Source: Ulota crispa (lineage: Eukaryota > Streptophyta > Bryopsida > Orthotrichales > Orthotrichaceae). From it: a stretch of 64,000 bases of DNA. The position numbers were made by a program, and so were the translations under genes. A model generated the notes under the pieces. The model worked only from the letters and a program-made list of their open reading frames with translations. It ran no database searches and had not been told where the DNA came from. Every line of letters begins with the position of its first letter. The stretch's first letter is position 1. The DNA is taken from NCBI GenBank assembly GCA_963920765.1, contig OY987244.1:8992501-9056500 (forward strand), given 5' to 3'. Positions 24,819-36,409 of the stretch are shown here, in pieces.

Positions 24819-26200
24819 GACGAGAAGACCGGTCCAACGCGCCACCGTCGTGTGTGCAATCACTCGCCTCAAGCTTAAGCGAGCACCTCACCTACAAGCA
24901 CTTGGAAAAAAGCGCTGCGCCGACGGCAGGTCGACGTCGCCGGCGGTGGGCTGAATCCCGTCGGCTACCATGTTCCAGAGCCACACCCCACCATGCTCCA
25001 CAAGAAAAGCTAACAAACCCAAAACCCGCCTCAACTCAAAGAGCCTGGGCGATGTGCACGGCCTACATTGACTTACGTACGTGAGACGCTTACTGCTCCC
25101 AAGCCGCACAGAATTGCCTCTCCTCCAGACCTAGCCCTCGAGCAACGACCGTTCAACGCGAAGATGAGACACCACTACCGAGGCTTTTCACGTAATTCCG
25201 CTCTCACGCAGCCGAAAAAAAAGCCCAATAAACCAATAAACCCTGAAAAAACGTCAGCACCAACTAGTAACCTACACGCCGAACCACGATCAATCCTACT
25301 CTTCTAGCAAACGTCGTACGTCGTGCCTACACATTCATGAGGCCACCAGCCGAACAAGACCAAAGAAACTCTGAAGTGCTCTAAGGACGACGAGTCATCA
25401 ATTGGACGACACTGCGCACCGCACTTGCAAAACTAGACCCTCCTAACGCCGAGATTTGCACGCGGCGACGTAGTAAATCACGGAGATCGAGCCCCTCCAC
25501 GCGCCGTCGAGGGTGAGCGGCGGAAAAAGAGCTGCAATAACTGCACTTCGCTAGAGAGGACTATAGTGGAAAGGGGGGGAAGTGAGGTGGAACTTATTGA
25601 CGAGCGAGGAATCAGCGAACATGGCGAAGAGTCCGCCGCCGCAGTAAAGTGAGCGCAGATTGTAACGAGAAAAACGGCTGCAATCGGAATGCTCATCAAG
25701 GCACGGCAGGGATGATCGTGGAGGTGGCGCCCATCGGCGAGGCCATCACTGCAACCCGAGCGTTGCTGCCGCTTCTCGCGCTCGTCGTATGCAGGATTGC
25801 AGGCGCAAGCGAGGAAGACGACGACCGCCACCAGCAACAGCACTGCAGCAGTACTAGTTGTGCACTCTAGCACTCCAGCACCTCGTTGTGCCGTGCGGCT
25901 CCACTCACGCTAACTTTACTGGAGTGCCGCAGTGCCCCCTTTGGATTCCAGAGTTCCAGAGTTCCAGACACACCCTGACGATTTTCTGGCAGCAAGTGCG
26001 AGGATTCGCTTGAGTTTTGGAATGGGGACACTGCATTGGGGCCGTATCTACAACGGCTGTCGCCTTGTCTCGCCCCCTGTCTTGGACGTCGCTCCCATAC
26101 GCCCACGGCTACAGTCCTTTCTGTCGCTCCGGTCCTGTCAGAACGTCTAGAGTAGCTCTGTTGTTTTCCGTCTTTTTCTGGCTAGTATTTAGATTATGTT
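24819..26200. other. GC-rich 5' flank of the transporter gene
   Basis: Continues the GC-rich character of the coding region for about 1.3 kb upstream of the start codon, so it probably holds the promoter and 5' untranslated region. Several overlapping frames exist on both strands, including a minus-strand one (25873-25478) with a hydrophobic start, but that one opens with GTG, not ATG, and shows no family. AT content rises sharply after about 26160. Confidence 0.5.
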
Positions 26201-26852
26201 ACATGCCGTTTTGTGAGGCCAGGGTAGAAAATTTCCATTTGTTTATCATTTAGAGAAATTGTAAGAGTTGAGATATTTACCATCAGCATGTTTTTTTTCC
26301 AGTTGTTTGCTCAATGGTTGTGTGGCATTCTTTGAAAATGGTTTGTAGCTTGTGGGCTTCATCTCTATTTTTGGTTGGAGTTGAAGATGGCCCTACATGT
26401 GGATTTTTGCAGCATCCTGGCTTTTGATAATGAAATTTTTGGAAAAGCTGGCATAGTCTAATTTTTTGACGATGCTTTTGGATTAGTCTTATCAAAAAAT
26501 GATGGTGTCAATTCTCAATTTTATAAGAATTTGATGAAAGCCTAGGGTGCAATGCAATTTTTATTATTGCAATCTAGAGTTTTTTGATATTTTTTCCCCT
26601 TTTTTACTCTATGAGCTTGAAGTTCACCCTTTTTTTTTTAAAGCAATTGGGCATTTAATTGCCCAAAAAGTAACCCTAATTAGGAGATTGGGAGTTTTGA
26701 ATTCATATTTGGATTCCGAGACCCTGACTTAGCCATAAACCATTGAGGAGGATACCATTGAACAATGTCATGATAGTGGCAAATTATTATTTTTTTATTG
26801 GTTGTAAAAAGCTCTGACATTTTGCCACCTTGTCCCCTACAAAATGGCATGT
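26201..26852. mobile_element. TIR element, TTTTGTGAGGCC family copy 1
   Basis: Left end ACATGCCGTTTTGTGAGGCC, right end CCCCTACAAAATGGCATGT, imperfect inverted copies. A second, shorter member with the same ends lies at 47711-47968. The interior near 26690-26770 has the core GAATTCATATTTGGATTCCG, then GAGACCCTGA and GGAGGATACCATTGAACAA, which recurs in other elements of this window. Non-coding; superfamily unassigned. Confidence 0.6.
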
Positions 26853-27606
26853 CATCTGATCCCAACCCACCCTTTTTTCTAGGTCTTTTTTAAATGCGAC
26901 CTCCAAAAAAAAATTGTACAACTCAATGTCCAAGGAGAATGGACATTTTGGGTATCGACAGCTGGTTCAAATTGCATAAAAATTGACAAAATTTGAAATT
27001 ACTTGCCAAAATTTGTTTAAGTTTTACTCAGAAAACAAATTATAGTATGAAGATATTTTATATGCGGTGCAATCCAGTGCAACACCGGTTGAAAAGGGAA
27101 ATGCCGTATGCCATATTTTAGCCGGTGCAGTCAAAACTTCTCCCCTAAACATTGGTACTCCAATAGGTTTTCCCCTTGTTCCTTCAAGTCTCATGAGTGG
27201 ACTCATCATACGCTAGCATTCCCTTCTTTTCCCAATTCTTTCTCAACATTTTGGCTATTTCTGGTTCGTATTTTGTCAAATCTATTTATGAAGCGAATAG
27301 ACTTAACTTTCTGTTCTTAACTTTTTGTTGCTGCCACAACTACTTTTTGGAACAGATGTCTGTTCCCAAAAACTGCTGCGCCGGAGTGTACGCAAATGCA
27401 TGAATAGATACTATTTCTCTAGGATTGACCAATTCTGACCCTATGTATCCAAGGTGTTCATTTCATCTGGGGTACAAAGGGGTCAGAAGACTCAAAATTG
27501 AGCCGCAATCGGATATGAGGAGGGTTACCTTACATTGCGTATCTATGTAGTGCATGATGCTTATAATCAACACCTTTCAAATTTGAGCGGCTAGTCAATT
27601 GTTCCA
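26853..27606. other. Intergenic sequence, nothing recognised
   Basis: Short frames at 27024-27403 overlap on both strands without a recognisable family. GGGTTACCTTACATTGCG at 27526 resembles an isolated right end of the AGGTA family, but no partner was found. Confidence 0.45.
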
Positions 27607-27610
27607 TTAA

Positions 27611-28525
27611 CCCCTAAAGGATCAAGGAGCCCATTTTGGGCTTTTTGAGAACTCGGGCAGGCTCTATTGACTTCATAACTTGGAAATTTTTCATGAGATT
27701 TTGAGGATGGATGCTACTCATCATAATCTACATGGGAAGCTTTATTTCATGTCATTATGATAAGTAATGCAAAAGTTATAAAGTTTTTTCAATTTCAATG
27801 TCAAACCGGGCAGCAAAAATTATATTCTAATTTTATTTTTTTATTTTTTTATTTTTTAGAATTTTATAAATTGATACCTAATCAAAAAAAATTGAATCCC
27901 TCAATTCCAAATAATGAGGTAAGAGTTAAAAAGAGTTTTATTTTGCGGGCAATGAAGGTAGGAAGAGGGTAGAAAAAACATATCAAGCTATCTTTTACTC
28001 TCAATTTTGAAAATTTTCAAATGAAAATGAATATGAAAATTACTCATTGTTTGTTAGAGCATTCTCACCATTGAGATTAACAATTTTCAAATTCTTCCAA
28101 AACTTATTAGCATATTAGTTATATCTTTCATTCATCAATACCTTTCACTTTATAATTTTTGTAAAAATGAATCCAATTTTTTTTGTTAAACTTTTATATA
28201 TATGCTTTCAACCCATTTTCCAACATATTACCAAAACTGCACAAGAAAAACAACATATGTGTTTTTTCTAAGAAGTTTGAAAAACAAAACTTCACCTTTT
28301 GGAAGGATTAGAAAAGCTTACATTTTGAAGTTTAGGCACATTGATCTTGCAATTGGTGGGGATGTTCATTCTGAAATTTTGGGACAATGTACTTGTGCAA
28401 GTCAACCAAAGGATCCTATGGTTGGATTGGTTAAAAATTAAGTTTCAATGAAGATTTTGACCTTGCTTTTGGGACTAGTATTTTGAAGCAATATTGGGCC
28501 TCTAAACACAAAAGAATTTTAGGGG
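27611..28525. mobile_element. PB9, piggyBac-like MITE
   Basis: Left end CCCCTAAAGGATCAAGG after TTAA at 27607-27610; the right end is shortened (AGAATTTTAGGGG) before TTAA at 28526-28529. A small hairpin near the left end pairs AGCCCA (27628-27633) with TGGGCT (27637-27642). The interior is extremely AT-rich, with diverged module sequence (GGATCCTATGGTTGGATTGG at 28408-28427). The short frames inside are not genes. Confidence 0.8.
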
Positions 28526-28529
28526 TTAA

Positions 28530-28875
28530 AAAAGAAGTCATCAAAATTTGAGACTACCAAGATGCAACTTGAGTGTTATTCTTCTTATTGGTGGAATTGC
28601 TTTTGAGCTAATGGTATGTGTTGCACTTTTGTATTTCTTATTGCAACAACAATTGTTGGCCATAAGTGTCATGCACAATGTATATGTATATATAAATGTA
28701 TCTTGGTTAGGGGTAAAAGAAGATGTGGTAAAAAGGCTAGATATCAAAGCAAGATTGGTGAACAAAACCTGCATTCAAGCACTTGTGGAAGAACACTAAA
28801 TCCCATGAAAGACTTAATGACTTTGATATCTTGTTCTTGGGGCTAGGGTGAATAATATTTTGTGGTTTTACAAAT
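28530..28875. other. Intergenic spacer
   Basis: Overlapping short frames on both strands (28541-28846) mirror each other and match no family. No repeat delimited. Confidence 0.45.
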
Positions 28876-29302
28876 AAAACGCTCGATTAGATATTTTTGC
28901 ACTTGACCGTATAAAATTGCACTTATGGTTGTACGAGCAAAGTGTACTTCATCTCCAACAGGAGGGACAATTGCCAAAGTTTGCCCCAAGAGTGGGGATT
29001 TGTTTTTTTTTCAACTTTTTTTATTAAAAAATTACTTAATTTTAAATATTTAATTTTGAATTAAATATTTTTTAATTAATTAATTATTGTTATTTTAATT
29101 CTTAAGTTCCCCTCACTCCCTCAGACCCCACGAAGGTGCGTGGGGTTAGAGGGAGCAGGGAGGGAAATGGGCAGGGGTTAGAGGGCGCAAGGGCCTTATA
29201 TAGTTTTTTTTTTTTTTTTTTTTTTTAATTTTGAATTTCTGAATTTTGCCAAGTATCCTTGACCTGCCAAGGACATGTGGCAAAATTCGGAAATTTGAAA
29301 TA

Positions 29303-29340
<38 letters not shown>

Positions 29341-29658
29341 ATATAAGGCCCTTACGCCCTCTAACCCCTGCCCATTTCCCTCCTCGCTCCCTCTAACCCC
29401 ACGCACCTTTGTGGGGTCTAAGGGAGTGAGGGGAAACTTAAGAATTAAATTAATAATACTTAATTAATTAAAAAATAATTAATTCAAAATTAAATAATTC
29501 AAAATTTAAAAAATTATATTAAAAGAAGTTAAGAAAAGTTCTTAAAAAAACCCCTCCTCTTGTGGACCTCTTCTAGGTCATCTTGAACATTTTAGTTATA
29601 GTTGGGTGCACAAAGATTGCACTTGGTCAAGTGCAAAAATAGGTAATTGCGCGTTATA
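28876..29658. mobile_element. Large foldback with poly-T and poly-A arms
   Basis: The outer ends are inverted copies: ATATTTTTGCACTTGACC at the left and GGTCAAGTGCAAAAATAG at the right. Further in, CCCACGAAGGTGCGTGGGG with the GGGCAGGGGTTAGAGGGCGC block at 29170 mirrors GCCCTCTAACCCCTGCCC at 29356. Between them a run of about 27 T (near 29200-29226) faces a run of about 30 A (29308-29337), around a turn near 29260. The mirrored frames with poly-Phe and poly-Lys are artefacts of these runs. Confidence 0.8.
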
Positions 29659-31810
29659 AGAGAAAATTTAAGAACATTTCCCTACTTTGAAGCATTTCAT
29701 TTTAATTTCTTTCCTAAGTTCTTAGAATATATTTTGCTCTATGAATCTAAATTGGAATTCAAAATTCCCAAATACAATCTCTCAATGGTAAATTTCTAAA
29801 CTCTTACAAATTTTGGCACATGAGAAAGTGGAAGTTCTTTGTCATGGTCCTAGAAACAAGGTGTCAAAGTCATTAAGTCTAGATTGAGATTTTTCTTTTC
29901 TGCAATTGTGTAGTATTATGTATGTTTATTAGGTGCACTTTAACTTTTATCGTAACTTCATTTGGCAACAAAAAGATATGATGAAAACATGATTTAGAAC
30001 CAAAGTGAATAAGGGCAAACTTCCATGCATTGGCCAAGTCTCGCAAGTTTTGCAAGGTTGGTAATGCAATAGTCAACATTGACAATCAAATTAATTGACA
30101 TTCAATTTTTTTGTAACAAAGGAGCAAAACATGTGGTAAATTCCAAGATGAGGGTCATATTCCCTAAATCTATCAATTGGCAAGACATATTAGCTTTGCT
30201 TTCTATACAGAGTGCACATAAATGTTGTTGACTAACTTTGTTTTGTCTCTTTGTTTTTCAAAAGGTTTACACACATTCATATATCAAAGCTTGTAAAAAA
30301 AGTCTTCTCTATTATTTGTGGAATTGCCCACACATGAAAATATGTCTTAATAATGTCAGATGTGTTATAGTTAGTTCATCAAGCCTTGAAGTGTCCCATA
30401 AAAGGGTGTAGTTATCTAACATCCATACCCAATAGTGAATCAAAAATCTAAGGATGAATTAAAAACCTATGATAAACATAAAATTAACATTGAGTTGTAA
30501 ACAGGCACCATGTAGCATTGTCACAAATTTAGGCATCTAACTATATGTCCATAATATGTCATATTGATTTTCCAAGCCAATGTTATTAGAATGAATGAGC
30601 AAGATAAAGCTTCTTCTTGTTGTGATTACCTATCCATGACTAACATGCTCCAAAATAAATATTAATTAATTGTCAATATCATTATAGAGATTTATTGAAC
30701 CCACTTTTATTAGTTTAAGCCTTTTATTTTTATCATACAATTTAACCAATTTATTTAACTTCAAGCCTTGTAAGATCTAAAGCTTACATTGTGAAAGATT
30801 TAAAAAATAAAATATGTACTAACTGCATGTTTCAAAGGAGGTATGTTGAGCTTTGTTTAATTGAGGTTTAGGCTTTTTGTTTGTATTACAGATTTGAACT
30901 AAGGTTATGAATCATTCATGTATGTATCAATCTCACTAAAACTCTAAGTTGTTCTTTGAGGATGTATTATTTTCTCAATTATGCTAGTATTTGATTGATG
31001 CATTATTCAATATAACTCAATAGTTGAATCTAAGAAATAAACACCAACTAAGTGGTATTAACAAAGTAGCATTCCTTTAATACCGCCAAAGTCAATTCAA
31101 GTATTGCAACACATTGAATATATGTTATATATTTTTAAAATTTACAAAGTTGTTATTGCATTGGTGACACAATAAAATGTTAACATAGGTTTAACTTGAT
31201 GGCCAAAATGCCCTAAAAATGGATTATTCTCTCAAGCCCTCAATATATTGGTGTTCATGTTGTGGCCATTGACTTATTTTTATAATCTAATCTTAGTGAT
31301 TGCAATTGTTGAGTGTTAGAGCAAAATTGATTATTTTTCTTAAATCCTACAACTATATCTAATATTTTATACAACCAAAATGAATTTCTTTACTTATGGT
31401 CAAAAAGATGTTGTATTTGCATGTTTTTGTGTTAGAACTAACTCTTCAATAAAACAAAGCAACTTTCAATTCATCAAATTTTGAATGTTTTGATGTATGT
31501 GAGATAAAATATCTATAAAAAAAATTATCATTTAGAAATTCTCCATGCTAGAATCCAAGAGCAAAATTTTATTTTTATTTCCATAAGTTAAAATAATACC
31601 AACAAATTAGAGAACAAAGAGAAACTAAATTTGACAAAGTACAAATCAAATGAATGAAGATATGGATAACAACATGTTGAGAAAAGACTCTTGAGCCACA
31701 AAATCACAAACAAATTTTGGATCTTTGTTTAGTGCATGTGCCATGAGGTATTCTAAACTCAAAATATCATTATATATTAAAAAAAAGATACCATTTTTGA
31801 GGATTTCTCA
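29659..31810. other. Long AT-rich intergenic stretch
   Basis: More than 2 kb with no recognised gene, RNA or delimited element. The only frame of note (30085-29879, minus) is short and unrecognised. Confidence 0.45.
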
Positions 31811-32292
31811 ACAATCTTTGGTACACAACCAATATGCAACCAATGAATTTTTGATACACTATCCATAACTAGTATGTGACCTATAATTGATACGCAATCC
31901 ACCTTTGATATGCAAGTGACTTTTGATAAGCAATCCATTTTTAATACGCAACCTACCTTTGATAGAGATCCATCCCTGGATCCATCTTTGATACTCAATT
32001 AGTTTGTGACGCCTAACAAAAAAAAAGCCAACCAACTTTTGATATGCAATCCATCTTTGACACACAATCAACCTTTGTTAGGCAACCAAATTATGATATG
32101 CAACTTCCATGCAATCCCTGTTTAATACACAACCCATATGCAATCCATCTTTGATACTTTTGATGTGTCTGTGATGCGTAATCTTTAATACGCAACCAAA
32201 GTTTGGTATCCAAGCAACCTTTCAACATGCACACCAAACCTTTGACACATAATCAACTTTTGACATATACTTGACCTTTAAGATGCAACCAT
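31811..32292. repeat. Degenerate minisatellite, about 18-21 bp unit
   Basis: A diverged unit of the form TTTGATACGCAATCCA recurs about two dozen times with variable spacing, for example TTTGATATGCAATCCATC, TTTGACACACAATCAACC and TTTAATACGCAACC. Spacing is irregular and copies differ. On the minus strand the array creates short frames with a repeated Ser-Lys-Val-Asp-Cys-like pattern (31998-31777), which I regard as a by-product. Confidence 0.8.
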
Positions 32293-32982
32293 AAGTTAAG
32301 ATGATTTGAAAGTACCAAAGGATAAAATTTCACATTAGAATATCAAGAAGTTGTTTCATTTATTAAAAACCCCCACTCTTGGATTATTAGCAAATTTCAT
32401 CATTTGTTTGGGCAATACAAACAATAGGTTCACTCACTTTTTTTTTAATTGAAAGAAGTGCCACATCCATAGGTTTTGTCATGAGAAAAGAACAATTGCC
32501 TTATTGTGTCAAAAACCTCTGTAGTTTTGCCCAGACAAGCCAAATGTCAAGAAGTATTTTGAACACTGTAATAAAACTCAGCACAAACGAGGGAAATTTT
32601 GAAAACCAAATCATTTAATTGTGAGCATAGTAACCAGGTCACTAGGTCACCAAATCCCCTGCCATCATGGGTGCACTTTGATAGATTCTAATATTGTAAT
32701 AAGAATTGAGACATGGCAAAAGACTAGAGTACACATATGTGGCCAAATTTAACAAGAGTGATGCCATTTTCTTTTCAAATACAAATACAAAAATGAGAAC
32801 ACCACCGTGTTGAACCAAATTTGTTCATTAGCAAATTTTGTATATTTTTTTAGCCAATTGAACTAATTATGAAACCGGCAATTGGAATCAGTACAGGCAC
32901 AAGTAGTTGGTATGTTCTTGTTGCTTTTCAAGACGAATTTCTTCCACACAATGGAGTGTATTACATTAGTAATCCGAATATT
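32293..32982. other. AT-rich intergenic spacer
   Basis: No gene, RNA or element recognised between the minisatellite and the half-foldback copy. Confidence 0.5.
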
Positions 32983-33285
32983 GCGTTCAGGTTACCCTAC
33001 ACTAATTTTAGAAAATTTGTGCAATATAAATACTTCATGTTATTATAATAATTTTTATCAATAATTATTGCAACAAATAAATTTTGAAGGGCCTAACAAT
33101 AACAATAGAGATGGAGAAAAATAAACTAGCAATGCTTAAATTGTAAATCATGTGAAATCTTAGTATTTAGATAGATGCATGTGCTTACAAATGGCCAAGT
33201 GGTTATATGATAGGTAACTTCTTAGGGTAAGGCAATTTAATTGTTAAAACAACCTAATTGCAATATTAAGTGTAATGTAGTGCAT
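32983..33285. mobile_element. Half copy of the 1221-1841 foldback
   Basis: Matches the right arm of the foldback at 1221-1841 along its length: TTCAGGTTACCCTACACTAA here corresponds to TTTAGGTTGCCCCACACTAA there, and both end near CAATATTAAGTGT / CAATATTTAGTGT. Only one arm is present, so either an ancestral single-arm element or a deletion of the other arm. Confidence 0.65.
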
Positions 33286-33662
33286 ATGTCATAATTGTGA
33301 ACTTCAGGGCCACTTCTCACTATGGTCAAAGGTTAAGAGGGAGTTAATTTCCACCAATTGTGTTGCAAAAAACCAAGACTTTGGCCTTTTGACCCTTCAC
33401 ACTAAATGCCAAAGTTCAAATTCTATTGCCCTCCAAATTGCCTACATGATATCACTTCATGCAAAAATAGAGACCCAAACTTTGGTCAAGAAATGATCAA
33501 TTTTTTTCATGAGACAATCAAAATATGACAAAATCTCAACTATCAAATTGGAAGGTTTGGACTTCAGGCTTGGCCTTTAGAGGCTTCACACTAAGACTGT
33601 CTAAAGGTTTCAAATTTTTTTTACCTATTATTAGCCCATTTCTTTGACCTCTTTACAATGTC
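33286..33662. other. Intergenic spacer
   Basis: No gene or element recognised before the Harbinger-type element. Confidence 0.45.
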
Positions 33663-33665
33663 TAA

Positions 33666-34080
33666 GGGCATCTCCTTCAATGGCTCAAACACACTCAAAG
33701 TGGATGAAAAGTGTTGAGGCCCCTCTCAAAACCTTCTTAAGACACTTTGCCGTACCATATCTAGTAAAGGCCCTTCAAGCCACTATTCATTCACTATTCA
33801 CCTTAAGTTTAGTGAGTTTTATCCTCTACTTTCCTTGATAAGTGGTGAATTGCTTATTTATGGGGTGTGCTAGAGTGTATGGCTACCTTGTTGAAGAGCA
33901 TGGATGGAGATCAAGGGGCTTGAGGCCTCGCAAAAACAGATGAAAACTTTGAAAGAGCTCAGATGGGTGGAGATGCCCTAAGACCACCTTTTTGAAGAAT
34001 ATGGGCAGAGATCAAGGGACTTGAGGGCCAACTAAAACAGATGAAAAACTTTAAAAGAGCTTGGACATGTGGAGATGCTC
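33666..34080. mobile_element. Harbinger-type MITE with duplicated right end
   Basis: Starts GGGCATCTCCTTCAATGG after TAA (33663-33665) and first ends GGTGGAGATGCCC before TAA (33979-33981). A second copy of the last 100 or so bases follows: CAGAGATCAAGGGACTTGAG at about 34009 repeats GGAGATCAAGGGGCTTGAG at about 33906, and closes with GTGGAGATGCTC. The 3-base TAA duplication and terminal motif fit PIF/Harbinger. The short frame at 33644-33838 is not supported as a gene. Confidence 0.7.
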
Positions 34081-34083
34081 TAA

Positions 34084-34422
34084 TCACTCAATTCCAGTAG
34101 CCACAGCATTTCAATTTGGTTGGCCATAGTGGCATAGTGTGAAGCGGCTGTAAGTTTCAGTAGGTTTTGTTGTTGTAAATTTAGGGCATAAGGTAGAAAT
34201 ACCATAAACGGTTACTGCCTAACAATGGTAGAGTAGAGTGTCCTTAAACCAACAAGAGATGGCTTTGAAAAAGATTTCAGAAAGATGCTCTTTCCTTGCA
34301 TTTGATTATTTCAAATTTATTTTGGAACAAGGTTCTAGAGGAGCCATTTAAGGTGCACCTATGAAACCGGAATTGGTCCAAACCCTAAATCCACATTTAT
34401 ATTGCATAAAATATTCATTTTT

Positions 34423-34454
<32 letters not shown>

Positions 34455-35297
34455 CACTCTTCCTTATCCTTGTTTCTTTATAAATTGAGCATAATTTCTC
34501 AAGAAATTCCCCATATCTTTAGGCTAAAGTACCTTATCTTAACCGTTTATGGTATTTTTACCTTAAGTGAATGCAAGGAGATGCACATAACATTGTTAAC
34601 TTTCACTGGGGGTTCCCTTTTGCTCCCCCAATATGAGAATCCCTCCAGCCAATGCCATTCGTGAGCTCTAAGCCAATACCAATGAAAATCTTTAACTAAA
34701 CTCAAGCCTAGGTATCCAGGGACGAATATCCCTCCAGTGGGAGGAGGAATATGACTGGGTAAACAATGTTATGCAGGCAGTGCAGGGCAGCAGCATGGCG
34801 AGGGCTGCATGAACCTCATGTGATTGCCACTGAACTTATTGACGCAACAAAAGCCCCCACCCGGCGCTGGTGGGCTGGTGGCTGGGACTGTAGAAACGGA
34901 GAGGGCGGCGTCATCCCGGCCACGTCATAAAGAGTACATGGGCCCCGTACTAGTAATGTACACTTTCACATGCCCCACCACTGAACGGAGAGAGCCGAAA
35001 AACAGTAGAAAGCCAAATGAAATGTGCAAAAAGCCGATTGAATTCTCAGTTTACTGGCTAAAGACCAATTACATTTCTGATTTTTTTAAAATTATAGTGT
35101 AAGTATATAAGGAATAGTCGGTGCATTTACTGAAAACCGGATGAATATGAGAAATGTAGGCTTTTTGCCAAAGGAGCTCAAAATCTCTCTGCACATTGTG
35201 CCCCACTATAGTAGCGTAGTACAACAATGCCACCCCTATGACTATATGACCCCTATTTTATGCTCCCCCATCCTCATCAAGGAAAACCAATTGCTTA
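34084..35297. other. Intergenic sequence with poly-T tract
   Basis: A pure T run of about 30 bases lies at 34425-34454. A modestly GC-richer patch at about 34690-35000 carries a 92-residue frame (34824-35102) with no recognisable motif. Nothing else can be supported. Confidence 0.5.
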
Positions 35298-35299
35298 TA

Positions 35300-35695
35300 A
35301 GGTAGGTGCACCCATAAGCGTGGAAATAAGGGTTTTGGAGTAGGTAAAACAATTGACTAACTTTGAAAAAAATACTGTAAGTTGGGAAGTGGAAACCAAA
35401 AATATTGGCATTAATTTCAAGGTTCCAATTGCAAGTATTTGTTCACAAAGATTTTCCAAAGTCCAAAATCACTGAAATTGTAGGAACCATGTGTAAGAGA
35501 TGTTAAAAACAAAGCTTGTTGGTTCTTAAATAGTGAGATGGGTACTCAAAATCGTCATGCAAGTCACCCACAAGCATCACTTTGTCACCCATAAATATCA
35601 CTTAATTACCCATAACCATTTGATTTATATTTGTTAGTCCCTGACAATGTCAGGTAACGCCCATGGAAATGTGATGGGGATGGGTGCACCTACCT
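35300..35695. mobile_element. TA-flanked MITE, AGGTAG family copy 2
   Basis: Begins AGGTAGGTGCACCCATAAG and ends ATGGGTGCACCTACCT, with TA at 35298-35299 and 35696-35697. Inside the right half are repeated short phrases ending CCCATAA (35560-35620). Same termini as the copies at 9700, 43503 and 47984 but a different interior. Non-coding. Confidence 0.75.
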
Positions 35696-35697
35696 TA

Positions 35698-36113
35698 AAG
35701 TAGGTAGCTCAAAAAGTGACAGTTTAAGGCTGATATGCTTTTTCATGACCTTTTCAAGACATCCAAGATTTTTTGACTAATTTTCAGACAAAGAGAAATG
35801 GATGTTAAATGTAACACAAATTTTTTCATATTTTTGAAGCATTATTGAAATGTTCATGAATTTTTAAAGTTTATTATAGTAGGCATCTATTTGTGACTCT
35901 AGGTCTCTCATAAATAGTCCCCCTCCAACTTATAAAGAGATGAGGTGAAGTCAAGGAGTGTGATTGGCTCTTGCAATAAAATACACCTTTTCTTTAAGAC
36001 TAAGGAGGGTCCATTCAAGAACCACCTTATATCCATTCCTGGGTACCTATGGGATGCATTATTTGTAAGGGGACGCAATTCAAGCTACCTACCTTAATGT
36101 GAATCTTTTTTGT
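35698..36113. other. Intergenic spacer
   Basis: No gene or element recognised. Ends at TTAA 36114-36117, the flank of PB10. Confidence 0.45.
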
Positions 36114-36117
36114 TTAA

Positions 36118-36405
36118 CCCCTAAACATTGTAAACGGCAACCTTTGTTCAATACAAGGTGCATCATGGAACGCAAAAAGATGACCTCACCAAATGCACTC
36201 ATACTTTTAGGTACCCCAAATTGTGAGAAGATTCACAAACACAATATTAGGTCTTGTATTGCCCTTCTTGCAATTTTCATGAGGTCAACATGCGCTATTG
36301 ATTTCTACAATTTTTAGAAATTATGTTATAATGGATGGGCACTTGCCACACCATTGTAGAGCATTGTAGAGGGACAAAAAAGTTGACCAATTGGGCATTC
36401 AAGGA
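36118..36405. mobile_element. PB10, small piggyBac-like MITE, subfamily C
   Basis: Left end CCCCTAAACATTG after TTAA 36114-36117; right end GGGCATTCAAGGA before TTAA 36406-36409. The interior (CATCATGGAACGCAAAAAGA, then CCAAATTGTGAGAAGATTCA) matches PB12 and PB19, defining a small subfamily of about 290-370 bases. The 72-residue frame 36099-36317 lies over it and is not supported as a gene. Confidence 0.7.
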
Positions 36406-36409
36406 TTAA

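Noticed and set aside
25478..25873. Minus-strand frame with a hydrophobic start, possible secreted protein
   Set aside because: It opens with GTG instead of ATG, lacks any family motif, and lies in the GC-rich flank of the transporter gene where chance frames are frequent.
29146..29467. Mirrored frames with poly-Phe and poly-Lys
   Set aside because: They come from the poly-T and poly-A runs of the foldback.
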